Assembly (NCBI RefSeq): GCF_022965805.1
Contig: NC_133106.1
Coordinates: 30,493,913-30,557,912 of the forward strand
Length of the DNA stretch: 64,000 nucleotides
Reading direction: 5' to 3'
Source of the DNA: Primulina eburnea
Lineage: Eukaryota > Streptophyta > Magnoliopsida > Lamiales > Gesneriaceae
Shown: positions 50,545 to 62,263 of the stretch, piece by piece
How positions within the stretch are numbered: the stretch's first letter is position 1
Layout: the number at the start of each line of letters is the position of its first letter
Program-made: the position numbers and the translations under genes
Notes under the pieces: generated by a model
Database searches by the model: none
What the model saw: only the letters and a program-made list of their open reading frames with translations
Told to the model about the DNA's origin: nothing

Positions 50545-51420
50545 CAAGATATTTATATGTAAGCCCACTTACCGTAACTTGCTCAAAGTGTTTCGGTAGA
50601 AGTCTGAAATCTGCTTGTTCTTGCTACTGGTTCTACTGCTCGAAAATCAGCACTCTCTTGGCTCGAAAATTCCAGTGATACTCATATTCAGAAGCTGGTA
50701 TTTTTCCAGCAGACATGCATTTTCCAGCAGCAGCAGTAGAAGAACGAGAAATCAGCAGCAGCAGAAGAGCGAGAAAGAAGCAGCAGACAGTTACTGATTC
50801 AGCTTAGACTTGTAACTGAAGCATTAAAATGGAATCAAAGCTGTAAAATGTAGATTATGATCATTAATAGGGGGCCTAACATTCAGATTTCGGCCTATAA
50901 ATAACACTCTCAAACCTCTGAATTGGGTTACACAAATCTGGAGAGTATCACTTGAATTTTCGAGCCAAGAGAGTGCTGATTTTCGAGCAGTAGAACCAGT
51001 AGCAAGAACAAGCAGATTTCAGACTTCTACCGAAACACTTTGAGCAAGTTACGGTAAGTGGGCTTACATATAAATATCTTGAAATTGTTCTTGCTACTGG
51101 TTCTACTGCTCGAAAATCAGCACTCTCTTGGCTCGAAAATTCAAGTGATACTCTCCAGATTTGTGTAACCCAATTCAGATGTTTGAGAGTGTTATTTATA
51201 GGCCGAAATCTGACTGTTAGGCCCCCTATTAATGGTCATAATCTGTATTTAACAGCTTTGATTCCATTTTAATGCTTCAGTTACAATTCTAAGCTGAATC
51301 AGTAACTGTCTGCTGCTTCTTTCTCGCTCTTCTGCTGCTGCTGATTTCTCGTTCTTCTACTGCTGCTGCTGGAAAATGCATGTCTGCTGGAAAAATACCA
51401 GCTTCTGAATATTATCTTCT
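50545..51420. repeat. Large inverted duplication inside the solo LTR
   Basis: About 50688-51015 is the reverse complement of about 51085-51412 (for example CAGCAGACATGCATTTTCCA versus TGGAAAATGCATGTCTGCTG). In addition about 50550-50668 is inverted at about 50955-51075 (GTAAGCCCACTTACCGTAAC versus GTTACGGTAAGTGGGCTTAC). The simplest reading is that an inverted copy of the promoter segment (about 0.4 kb) was inserted into the LTR. TATA boxes then face opposite ways at about 50898 (+) and 51197 (-). Confidence 0.85.
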
Positions 51421-52972
51421 GCTGGAAATTTTGCATTGCTTACTGAAATGCTTTTGCTGGAAATTCGGGTTCTCACATAATTGATCGTGAGCCTTAACAC
51501 TGGTAATTGAGAGGTCTGTTCCCTTCCACGTTTCCAGACTATCCACTCGGGCTCACCTTCCGTGCAGGTCAGTTCCTTCCTACTCAGACCGACTATGAGG
51601 AAATGGGAGCGAGGTCCATGAGTATGGGTCATCATGCCTACTGTAAGAAGGTATGACATAGTTTGATGTCAAATCAAGAACAATATCCAAGCGCTGTAAT
51701 TGAGGTCATCTCCTTCCCTATAAATACCTAGGTTTTCTTATTCATTTGGGACATGATATATTGCATTATAGTGCATTCAATAAATCATTCTCTACTTAGT
51801 GAGCTCTGAACTAACTTGAGCGTTCGACTGCCCACTCAAACCCTTTAGCGCCCCTCTGACATTTTTATGTTTGAATGTATTCAAATCATCTGACCCGAGC
51901 TCATCATATCCGGTCAAGAGTACTCATAGATAATGCAGGGCATACCACCCGAGCTCATCATACCCGGTCAAGAGTACTCACAGTATAGGCCAAGCTCATT
52001 CCATCAGGTCAAAAATCTTCACAAGGAGTATACATCTTTGCCTGGTAGATTTCCCACCCAACTCACCCAATCGACCCGAGCATTCTTATTGGCATTGTCT
52101 GTGGGTAATCATAAATATAAACGTAGATATAATTTTCACTTGAAGGGATTCCTCCAGAAGAGAGACTACCTACCCTGAGGACCTTTGGGGTAATCCAATC
52201 CCCGATGACCCTCAATTGACCATATCACTATTGCTCCGGAAGAACTCGCCCAGTGGCTAGCGACAGCTAGTTAAGATGCAACGGTAGACATGTTACCTTC
52301 TCAAAAATCACCCACGAGAGGAGGAATAGGTGGAGATATTTCCCAGGCATCTCAGGAAAACAACCAAAATATCTCGAGAGGCACGACGCCCTAGTATGAT
52401 AAGGGGAGCTCGTTTATCTATGTCAGAGAGACACGAGGCCCCAACACCTTATTCAAGCTCGAGAAACATGCGGTCTCGGCACTTTATTTAAGTCGGGAGA
52501 AATGAGATCCCGACACTTTATCTAGGCCCATGATATATGAACCCCTGACACCTTATTCAAGGCCGGAAGACATGAGGGAGGCCCTTGTTACTTTTCAACA
52601 CTAGAAAATTTTGTAAAGTGCTGGAGCTACTTATTCCTCAATCAGTGATCAAGACTCGACAATTAGCCCGACTAACTGGCGAAAATTCAAGAAAGAAAAA
52701 ATTTGACTAGAAAATAAATAATTTCATCAATAGCTGAACAAGTACAATGGAATGGCTGAGGCCGAGAATCGCCTCATCATGGAAAGAGTTAATGATCTTG
52801 TCCAGATTAGAGAAGTCTTCCATGACCGCAGAGAGGTCATCCTCTTCAAATTGCTCGTTTTCATTTGCAGGAGCCAATTTGAAAAAAAAAATTAATTATC
52901 TTCTCGGCAGAGTCAAAGCATGACTAATTGAGACAACAAGTATAACTATAACCCGAATATTCAAGGAGGGAG

Positions 52973-54027
52973 TGATGATGCTCTGGAAAGGGCCCGTGTC
53001 ATCATCGGACTTGGGCAGGAAAGGAAAACCAAAGTAGGACCAGTCTAGAGTTGGTCCCGATAAGTCAAGAGGATATCAAGTGGAAGTCAGCTGGGTAAAA
53101 AAAAATAGTAATATGTTTAAACAACCTTGGGCATACAACAACCCATGAAGTATATAAGAACACTATAAACTCATACAAGCTCGGGTTCATATTATTGGTT
53201 GGGCAAAGACAGAGTTGAATGATATTGCCCAGGAAGAAAAAGGTATCTGGCCAGTCAGGGAAGCCCTTTGAATCCCGGGCACTTGCAGCGCATTGAAGTC
53301 TTCCATGGCTAGGCAGGGAAGGATACCCGAGAAGATTAAGTTAAGTGAACGTGGACCATGTCCACTGATAATCGAGTGGTCTATTTTCCTCCATGTTTTC
53401 TAGGTCATACGACTCGGGCTCACCTTAATCGAACACCGACAAGAACCGTCCAGATCAGTTCCTTCCTACACAGACCAACCATGAGGAGATGAGAGTGGGG
53501 CTCATAAGTATGGGTCACCATACCTCATAATCATTAGCATGAAAAATCAATACCTATGACAAGATCGGGGACAATATGGGTCGTCATGCCTATTTTCAGA
53601 AGGCATGGCATGAGTAAATATCTAATCAAAAACAGTGTCCAGGCGTTCGTCATATTCTCCCCTATAAATACGCATGTTTGCTTATTCATTTGGGACATGA
53701 GATATTGCATTATACTGCATTCAATAAATATTTTCTCTACTTATGAGCCATGTCACCATACCAAAGTGGCCACGCTGAAAACCCTTTAGACGCCCCACTT
53801 ACATTTTCTTGTTTGAGTGTGTGCAGATCATTTGACCCGAGTTCATCCTATCTGATCAAGAATACTTACAGTAAATAGCAGGCCAAACCACTCGAGCTCA
53901 TCTTATCGGTCAACAGTACTTACAGTACGGGCCAAGTCACCCCGGCTCATCCTATCATTTCAAAAAAATTTATAGGAAAAATACACATCTATGTCCGAGA
54001 GATCACCAACCCAACTCACTCAATCGA
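52973..54027 (+). repeat. 3' LTR of outer LARD-like element
   Basis: Starts TGATGATGCTCTGG right after the purine tract. Promoter-like CCCCTATAAATACGC near 53675. Ends around CTCACTCAATCGA, shared with the 5' LTR end near 52073. Confidence 0.7.
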
Positions 54028-54537
54028 GGTTAGGTGGAAAGAGAACTTTCACGCTAACATGAGAGTAATATCACAAGAGTGTATCTAAAATGGATATTTC
54101 TTTTCACATGATTGGGCATACACATTATTTTCTTTTCGGAGGATGGATTTTATATAAAGAAAATGTATTGATAAAAAAACTGATGAGTTGGATATTGTAT
54201 ATATTATGTTAATTTTTTATTTTCTTAGTTTCTATGTTTTAAATTTATTTTATAACATTTTTGATTGTCAACCTTATTGATAATTATAGAAAAAATCGAA
54301 TCATAACTAATAATAGGATTATTCTTTAGATTTAATTGAAAACATTATATTATTTAATTATAATTTTGTTTTGGAAAACAATTGCGTAAATTTTTCTGTA
54401 AGTGATTGAATATTTAATTTTTAAGTAGTATGAAGAATAAACTATTTATATTATTTTCATAATATAGGGTATACGTTTTCAGATTTCTTAATTTATGTTA
54501 ATGTCTAACTATAACTATATATAAAAAGATTCACTAT

Positions 54538-54715
54538 GAGTGGTCTCATTTGACACCGTCTCACGTATCTTAATCTGTGAGACGGGTCAACCCTACTGAT
54601 ATTCAAAATAAAACGTAATATTCTTAGCATAAAAATAATATTTTTTTCATGGATGACCCAAATAAAAAATCTGTCTCACAAATACGACTCGTAAAACCAT
54701 CTCACACAAGTTTTT
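54538..54715 (-). mobile_element. MITE, GTGAGACGGTCTCAC family
   Basis: Contains CTGTGAGACGGGTCAACCCT, ACTGATATTC and CATGGATGACCCAAATAAAA; ends CATCTCACACAAGTTTT. Confidence 0.7.
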
Positions 54716-55689
54716 ACCTTCATCTATTATTCAAATTTTGAAGACCAATGTGTTTAAAAAATGTAATTAGAATGTTACTTACATAAATATTTGTCCATTT
54801 AATCAATTTAATTTAAATACCACCAAATTTATATCATAAGAAACTAATTAATTTTTTTTAATAATATGCATTCATTACACGAGTAATTAAATATGTATTA
54901 TCTTCGTCGTGTCTCGCCCGGCAATGGGGACAAAAGAGGCATTCACAGAAAAGCCGACAAGCTGTGGGACCCAATTATCGAATGGGATTCGACACCTCAA
55001 CCAGCAAGCCGATGAGAAATGTGGGTCCCACTCAACGTATCTTCAAAAATAACGTGAGGCTGAGGTAAAGATCAGCCCACTAATACAGAGAAATATCAAA
55101 TGTATCGAAAAAATTGAATTTCTCAAAATTTTAGGTATATCAAAATATTTGGTATGCTATAATATCGATATCAAAATATTCGATACAATAACAATATGAA
55201 ATTTGAAAATTTTCGATATAAATCGAGATACCAAAATAATATATATAAATTTAAAAATATACAATATTTTTAAATAATAAATTTAATTTTTTTAAAAAAA
55301 TATAATGTATTTTTTCGATATATACCGATAGCATACCGAAATATCGATATACCACAATATTTCGGTATAATAGATATACTAATTATGCATACCGAAAATT
55401 TGAGTATACCAAGTCTCGGTATTCCAAAACTTTTGGTATGGTATTGATATAATTTTTTTTAATAACGTAATTTTTGGAATGATATATGATTTTCATTTTT
55501 TATTTCGATATAGACGTTTTGATTAGGGGTGGGCGTCGAGTCGGGTTCACGGGTTCGGGTAGTATAAAAATAAATGGCTTTCACTTTGATTTTCAAAACC
55601 GAATACTTTGAATTTTAATTTAAATCATATAAGCTGAATTGTAAGTAAATCTGTGATTCGAACTGATCCGTGAATTGGATGTATTTGTT

Positions 55690-55880
55690 CAATGAGTGAG
55701 TCTCATGTGAGACCGTCTCACGGATCTTAAACTGTGAGACGGGTCAATCCTACCCTTATTTACAATAAAAAGTAATACTCTTAGCATAAAAAATAATACT
55801 TTTTCATGGATGACCCAAATAAGATATACGTCTCACAAATACGACCCTTGAGACCGTCTCTTACAAGTTTTTGCCTTGTT
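55690..55880 (-). mobile_element. MITE, GTGAGACGGTCTCAC family
   Basis: Starts ATGTGAGACCGTCTCACGGA, contains CTGTGAGACGGGTCAATCCT and CATGGATGACCCAAATAAGA, ends GAGACCGTCTCTTACAAG. One of the best preserved copies. Confidence 0.75.
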
Positions 55881-57315
55881 CAAATGGTTAGTATTTGTTC
55901 AAATCAAACCATAATAATTTTCTTTCAATAAAAATGAGAGTAAACATAGAGGAGCCAGAAAATTTTCTTAGGATAGCGGAGAATAATTATTTATCAAAAA
56001 ATAAAATATTGTAATTGATATAGAAGTACAATATTATATTCTCAAATATATGGTAAGAAAATGTGATTAAAAAATAATATTAATTTAGTAGAATAAAAAA
56101 AATTAAAAATATTTTGATAATTTATAGAATCGATAATGAAGTTTTCAATACGTACATATTAGATTATAAATAAATAATTATATCCAATTTTAAAAATAAT
56201 TCAATTGAGAACAAAAAACTTCAAAAAAATTAGATTGAGATATACTGTAGGTATAAAATCGCAAATTATTAACTTCTTTTATATCGAGATGACCACAATG
56301 TGGTTTTGTGGGTTTTTGCAATTTTATATATAGAATTAATTTAAAGTTTTGAGCGATTTCAGGTGGTCGGTTGTTTTTTTTTATAGACAGATATTAGAAT
56401 ATTTATTTAAACTGATTCAAAAACAATAACAATATAATCTCTTCCAAATATAAAACATAGCTCAAATCATACAAATATAAAATTAGATAAAATAATAATC
56501 AAAATTCAAAAGTAAGTTAATAATTAAACACAACAAGACTCTCACAATAAAAATGATATTTACACTATTTTGTTTTTTTTTTTTTTACTTTCAAACTCCA
56601 AACAAATATTTGTAGTATACCAAATAAATACTCTAATAAAATACTAATACGAAGAATAATTAAGAAGAAGTCGAGTTCTCTTTGTAGGAGTGATATTTTA
56701 AAGATAGTTGAGATATAGTAATGCCGATTTTTTTAATTGAATATGTTGTTTATAAATTATTATAATTTTAGGTCAAATATTATAATAAACAATTCAGACG
56801 AGAAGATTTGGAGCGGTTCTTGGCAAAAAAAAAATAACCAAACCATGTATGTGATAAGGTTTATGATTATTAATTTTAATCACGATTTTTATAAAATATT
56901 AAAAAAACAGTACAATACAATTTTGTTCGGAAAAAAAATGGAGAATCAGATCTTAAAATTAGTTTCTTTGGCCTTTTATACTTCTATGTTTACGAGTTTG
57001 ATGTTATGTTATTAAATTTTAATTTTAATCATTTATCTTTTTTTTTGTTAACTCTAATATTTTTTTGGACATGAAACTTACGTAACACCAATATAGTATA
57101 GATATGACATTAACATATGTAGTTGTACATTAACAACAATACCGATGAAAAAACTTAAATTGCAGAAGTTCATGTATAATTAAAACTGAAATTTTACAAC
57201 ATAAAATACCAAAATTGCATTAAAAGAAACATACTGGAACAAAAAAATATAACTTTTCCTAATCTTTTACACAGTACCCGACTGACAGACCCCAAAGATC
57301 ATTGCCCATAGCAAC

Positions 57316-57497
57316 GGTTAATTCGATGCGGGGTTAGGGCTGTGCCCTAACCAGTGGGATGCTGACACGTGGCACTTTATTAAAAAAAAAAAATTGCAAA
57401 TCGACTTTGAAATGCAGCCTTTTGTTTTACCATGGTTAATAGTTTAACCCTTTCTTTTTTTTTAAAAAAAAAAGAAAATAGCTCAACAGAGCATTTC
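57316..57497 (+). repeat. MULE left terminal inverted repeat
   Basis: Pairs with 62715-62897. Holds GACACGTGGCAC and a poly-A/poly-T foldback near 57455-57475. Confidence 0.9.
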
Positions 57498-58340
57498 AGA
57501 TTCCCGTCAAAAATTTCTAAACGCTATTTTCCCTCTTCTTTCAGTTTTTGCCTCTTCTTTCAGTTTCTGAACCTCCACCAAAAAAAGCAGCGGCGCTGCT
57601 AAGCACCGGCGTACATCGTCCAGAGCACTAGGTTGAAGATACAAACTTTTTGAAGGATTAAGTTGGAAGATTTGACGTTCAAAGGAAATGTGTGTTTTGT
57701 GATATATTTGGTAGATTTCTCTTCACTTTCTTTCCTTCTCTCTCACCATCATCATCATCACTACTTTTTTCTTTTCCTGCCATTTTTGTCTTTTGGTGGT
57801 GATAGCTCATTTATTAATTGTGTGCATACTCGTTACACTGAGAGAATCACACCCAAATCTGAAACGGAGAAAAAAATACGTATTTATAATATAGGTTGAA
57901 TGTCAAGTATGGAGATGCTCATTGTCAAAAATATGTTGTTATGAGGCAGTGGACCCATATAGATTTTAAGATTTTGGCTTTTGTGACTTCTGAAAATTTT
58001 GAGGAACAATTTTTATATTGAGTTGTTGACTGAAGTTTGGGAACAATTTCTTTACGATACTGTTTGGTAAAAGTTATTTGGTTTCAGAGTTTTAGATGTT
58101 AACTATAAGTTTGTATTTTAATTTGGACGAAATCATTGATAAACTAACTCATATTTCTTATTTGGCACACGATGTTCTTTGTTACTACTTATAATTTTTT
58201 TTGTTATTGTCTCATAGAATTTACTGGAGTATTGTTGTTGTTGTTCCTGAGTTCATCACAAGATTAGATCCTGGTCCATCTGTGGTTGCTACACATCTAC
58301 ATACATCCCATTGACTGAACCGAGACCTCAAACACGACGA

Positions 58341-60631
58341 ATGGATCTGAATTGCGATGGTAGATATATTGACTCTTGTAATATTTTTCCATAGTTATAA
58401 ATTTCCTTTTGTAATATAACCAAATAATATCCAAACTGATTTTTTGTTCGTATAAACTTTGTGGTAGATAATATTGAAGAGGTTGGAGTTTCAAATTTGG
58501 AATCTGTGATTCATAGAGATGTTGAGGTACTATCTACAAATTCTATTATCGATCAATTGGAGAGTAAACTATTTGTTGGTGAAGTTGTGAAAAGTGTTGA
58601 AGATGCTTATATACTATATTGTAATTATGGTCATGCAAAAGGTTTTAGTGTTAAAAAAGGTGATCAACGCTACTTTCCTGGCACTAATGAACTTCAAGCT
58701 AAAGAGTTTGAATGTTCTTGTGAGGGTAGTAAAGATGAAAAACGTTCTAATGCTCAAATACCTGTTTACATGAAGCCGACAAATAGAAGTAAATGTAAAG
58801 CAAAGCTCAGAATAACTAGGCAACGTGGTGGAGAATGGACGGTCGGTAGATTTGTCATGGAACATAATCATGAAATGCTTGCGGCTGATCAAAGACATTT
58901 GTTGAGATCATCACGCAATATTTCGTATGCTCAAAAATCTATTTTGGAGTCCATGGTGAATTCTGGGATAACAGTGTCTAATGCTGTCTCTTATATGATA
59001 AATGAAGCACATGGACCACAGAATTTGAGCTTTATTCGAAAAGATGCATATGATTATCTTGTCGCATAAAAAAACAAACGAAAGTTGAGAACGGAGATAC
59101 TTCTGCATTACTTCATCATTTTATAAACAAGGCAAATAAAGAGTCAAATTTTTATTGGAATGTGCAATTAGATGATGACAATAGAGTGATGAACTTCTTC
59201 CTTAGGGATTACAGATGTGAAGTTGATTATGAGTTTTTTGGTGATATTTTATCAGTTGACACGACTTATCGAACCAATCGGTACAATTTGATATGTGCTC
59301 CTTTCGTTGGAATTAATCAGCACAGACAAAATGTTCTGTTTGGCTTGGCATTTATGTCAGATGAAACTGAGAGTTCATTTGAATGGTTGTTCAAAACTTT
59401 TCTTGATTCTATGAATGGGAAACAACCTGAAACAATATTTACAGATCAATGCCAAGCAATGATGAATGCCATTGAAACAATTTTTCCACATTCACACCAT
59501 CGGTTATGTCAATGGCACATAAATCAAAATGCTCCATCACACTTAGGTAGTTTGAATGGTGATTCTAGTTTTAAAAGATTGTGGAATAAATGCATGACTC
59601 AATGTGAATCTGAAGAAGAATTTGAATCCACATGGAGTATTATGATTGATAAATACAATCTCAGTGGCCACAAATGGTTAAATGGTATGTACACATTGAG
59701 ATACAAATGGACTACTGCGTTTAGCAATAACAAGTTTAGTGCAGGGCTATTGGCCACTTCTAGAAGCGAGGTGACAAATGCTGTGTTGAAGAGATCAAGT
59801 AACAGTGCAATTTCATTGTATGATTTTGTGGTTAATTACGAAAAAATCCAGCAAAGTTGGCGAGAGAAAGAGAAGGCCGAAGATACGCGTTGTCATCACA
59901 AGAACGCCCCGACAATGTTGAAAAACAATCCAATGTTGAATTCTGCAGCTGATGTTTATACACTCACCGTGTACAAGCTATTCGAGTTAGAGTTTATTAA
60001 ATCTTTGAATATGCGGTTTATTGAGATGCCTTTGGATTTCAGTGCGGTTATCCTCTATTTCAAAGTCAAATCTCATGATGAGAACTCAAGGGTCCGGCAC
60101 GTGCTATTTAATAAGGAGAGTACTGAAGTAAAATGCAGTTGTTAGAAATTCGAGTCAATGGGAATATTGTGCAAACACATTTTGATGGTCTTCAATTTTA
60201 TGAATGTGAATTATATTCCCAAACCCTACTTGAAGAAGCGCTGGATGAAAATTGCAAAAAATAGAGTTTTGGTAGATGATTTTTGTCAGGAAGAAAGTGG
60301 AAGTGGCCATGAATCTGAGATGGTTTTTGTAAACCAACTTATGAGATCGACTTATAATCTTACCATGCGATGTAAATCTAATGGAGATGCAAGAAAGAAA
60401 TTGACAGAAATTGTTGAAGGTGCGAGAGAACAAATAGATGAGTTCTTCGAAAAACTTAAGTTGGATGACAACGGGATTCAAGAAGAAAACATGGTAGATG
60501 AAATGGATGTACGTAATCCTCCTCAAGTCAAGTCAAGAGGAATTACAAATAAAAACATACAACGTCATTGGGATGATAAAAGTAAGAAAAGAAAAGGAAA
60601 AGGAAAAGTTGACAGTTCAAGTAAGTCGTAA
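58341..60631 (+). pseudogene. FAR1/FRS-type MULE transposase, two lesions
   Basis: DDE transposase of the FHY3/FAR1 family. A short first exon (58341-58359, MDLNCD) splices via GATG|GTAGAT...GTGGTAG|ATAAT into the main exon at 58468, giving MDLNCDDNIEEVGV. FAR1 zinc domain (EFECSCEG, RSKCKAKLRI, VMEHNHEM); MULE core with D in LSVDTTYR, D in IFTDQCQAM, CQWH, E in TSRSEVTN; SWIM finger KCSC...GILCKH. Lesion 1: a one-base loss near 59060 shifts frame after KDAYDYL and reaches TAA. Lesion 2: in-frame TAG at 60143-60145 within the SWIM finger. The frame then continues to 60631, with a possible splice donor at 60621. Confidence 0.88.
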
Positions 60632-61028
60632 TTTTTTTTGTTAATTGTCAATAGTTATTTCAATCTTTAATAAATTTTTCTCATTGTGTGATGGAGGAGA
60701 TGCAAGATGTGGCAAACGAAAAGGACAAAGCGCACAGACTTCCCAATGCATGAATAGCCAAGAAGTAGATCATGCCCAGCAACTACAAAATCCTAATGTC
60801 CCACCATCATGGACATCTCAATTTGAAGTCAATCAATTTGAGTGGCATGGATTTCTCTGTAAGTTTCCGCATCTGTTGCATGGCATTATACTTGGTTTTT
60901 CTTTGTTATTAGTCTTCTGGTTGTGCGCTAATTCTTTATTTGTTTTGTTTATTATGCCTATCTTATATCATGCAGAGATAGATAAACCCGAAGACAAAAA
61001 AGCTGATGGATTATTTATCTGTTTGTAG
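60632..61028 (+). other. MULE interior: possible last transposase exon
   Basis: A donor CAA|GTAAGT at 60621 and open sequence from about 60700 to 60855 (with SQEVDHAQQLQNPNVPPSW) suggest a C-terminal transposase exon. Low-complexity T-rich DNA follows. Not recognised beyond that. Confidence 0.35.
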
Positions 61029-61245
61029 CAATCCCACATCTTTGAACTCCTTCGGATCGAGCGTTTTGAATAGGTTGAAATGGACTCTTGTAATCACCCT
61101 AATTTTGAGCTTGCCCTTTGTGTTGTTGGTGTTTTTGTTGCTTAAACGCTACACAAAACAGATAGTGTATGTTTCGCTTCCATTTTTTGTGATAGTCCCA
61201 ATTTTCATCAATGTTTCTTGGTTTGTTGCTTGCACTGTGAGCTCC
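61029..61245 (+). pseudogene. Captured fragment resembling choline-transporter-like (CTL) protein
   Basis: Starts after an acceptor-like TTGTAG and reads NPTSLNSFGSSVLNRLKW, two hydrophobic segments (LVITLILSLPFVLLVFLLL and VSLPFFVIVPIFINVSWFV) separated by KRYTKQIVY, then ACTVSS, after which similarity seems to end. The layout matches my memory of the N-terminal membrane part of plant CTL-family proteins. Too short to function; probably picked up from a host gene. Confidence 0.45.
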
Positions 61246-61422
61246 AGATCCATTTTGCAGTTTTTATGGTTGAATACAGTAGTGAAAAGGATATTTGTTG
61301 AGCATTTTTTGAAGAGCTTCTTCTGTATCCAAATATCAGTTTTCTAAAATAAAAAATCTTTGAAAAAAATTTGCACTTATGGCGATTCTCTATCAAAACA
61401 CAGTGATTGAAAGCTAAATCAC

Positions 61423-61630
61423 CTGTAATCCCATTTTTCTATCTCCTTCAATGCTCTTGAAGTCATTTACAATTCCAATTCCCAGCTAAAACAATAAACG
61501 AGACAAATAAAAATCAATTCGTATGAAACCTTTATAAAATGTTGAACTAATATTACAGATGATACATACACCAGCTATGCTGTAAAGTAGTGTAAAAACA
61601 ATCAAATTGCATACAACTCGTTTGTCAAAT
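61423..61630 (-). pseudogene. Captured fragment of chlorophyll synthase (CHLG)
   Basis: Two exon-like blocks on the minus strand: 61630-61570 ending FTLLYSIAG with donor GGT|GTATGT, and 61485-61423 encoding LGIGIVNDFKSIEGDRKMGL with acceptor TTTTAG and donor CAG|GTGATT. The second includes the DxxxxEGD motif of the UbiA prenyltransferase family as found in chlorophyll synthase. Splice phases agree (0/0). The rest of the enzyme is absent, so this is a captured piece carried by the MULE, not a gene. Confidence 0.7.
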
Positions 61631-61768
61631 AGACGTATTCCAAATTGCTGCCAAGTATGATTTTAACTCTCGATTTTTATATTACATGACAAAACAAAAG
61701 TCATTAATCCACTAATCTTACATGACTAAACAAAATAATGAAAAAGATTCATTGTAATAATACAAATA

Positions 61769-62263
61769 CTACTTTTGATCTTCTTTAACACGAAGAGATT
61801 TCAATTGTCGTTCTATCTCTTCAAATATTTGTGCAGCCTTTAAGCATTGCTCCCGTTGGTCACGTGCTAACTCAACCTGGACATCTATTAGGTTAGCTAG
61901 TTTCTCATATTGGTCGGCAGATGTGGTGAAACTTGAAGCTGTAGTAGAACTTGAAGCGGAAGCTGAAGCGGGCGCTGAAGCGGACCTTGAACTCGATCTC
62001 GAACAAGATTGTTTTTCCTTGTACGCCGTAAATGCTTCTACTGCTTCTTCATTAGTTTTATAAGACTTGTGTACAGCTCCACTAAATTTGTTAACTTGCA
62101 TATGCGTTTCTTCCCAACACGTATATACGCCGGGATTGCGTCCAACAAACACAACATATGTTTTGCCCTATATTTACACAAAATTTCCAAAAAAAACTAA
62201 TCAGTTTACTAAATGCAATAAATAATACAAAAAATAGCAACTTCAAATTAAACGGCTCACCAT
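61769..62263 (-). CDS. RNase H1 N-terminal (viroplasmin/hybrid-binding) domain protein with coiled coil
   Basis: Exon 1 supplies only the ATG (62263-62261, donor ATG|GTGAGC); exon 2 (62167-61769) follows an acceptor ATATAG|GGC, in phase, giving 133 aa. Residues 1-55 read GKTYVVFVGRNPGVYTCWEE, then QVNKFSGAVHKSYKTNEEA, the RNase H1 N-terminal fold known to bind RNA:DNA hybrids or dsRNA; the Trp, Phe and Lys-Ser-Tyr positions are kept. Then a Ser/Ala low-complexity linker and a coiled coil (about 85-130, YEKLANLIDVQVELARDQRE). There is no RNase H catalytic domain. It lies inside the MULE, convergent to the transposase, next to the right TIR. The frame is intact. It may be an element gene or a captured host sequence. 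Confidence 0.75.

Larger units (their letters stand above)
45626..51477 (-). mobile_element. Solo LTR with internal inverted duplication, second nested layer
   Basis: Plus-strand ends are TGTCACGCCCCGG (45626) and GGGTTCTCACA (51477), with TAATT on both sides (45621-45625 and 51478-51482), so it is a single inserted unit. The promoter (GGCCTATAAATAACACTC) in the right part reads on the minus strand, setting the orientation. It is interrupted by gypsy element 2 (46258-50479). Subtracting that leaves about 1.6 kb, of which about 0.4 kb is an extra inverted copy of its own promoter region. Confidence 0.8.
45261..54027 (+). mobile_element. Large non-autonomous LTR element (LARD-like), outermost of three nested elements
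   Basis: 5' LTR about 45261-52073 (interrupted at 45626-51482 by a solo LTR plus its duplicated target) and 3' LTR 52973-about 54027. The two share AGTAATATGTTTAAACAACC, CCTATAAATAC and TTGGGACATGA in the same order. The interior (about 52074-52972) starts with TTGGCATTGTCTGTGGGTAA, like a known primer-site-proximal motif, and ends with the purine tract CAAGGAGGGAG. It is only about 0.9 kb and has no pol frame. LTRs are clearly diverged, so this is the oldest layer. No clean target duplication was found; outer ends are approximate. Confidence 0.75.
54028..57306. other. Intergenic, AT-rich, with MITEs and simple repeats
   Basis: No gene supported. Contains reverse GTGAGAC-family MITEs at about 54538-54715 and 55690-55880, a slightly GC-richer unannotatable patch at 54900-55075, a TATCGATAT/ACCGAAATAT-rich repeat at about 55110-55450, and a GGGGTGGGCGTCGAGTCGGGTT motif near 55525 often seen at ends of plant dispersed repeats. 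The short ORF at 56737-57015 is AT-rich and unlike any protein. Confidence 0.45.

Noticed and set aside
57663..57899. 78-aa ORF with a His run
   Set aside because: Leader region of the MULE transposase; low complexity and no splice or family support.
61006..61347. A complete 113-aa membrane protein gene
   Set aside because: Membrane segments look like a fragment of a CTL-family gene starting after an acceptor site; the C-terminal part is unrelated sequence and the ATG lies in the intron-like part.
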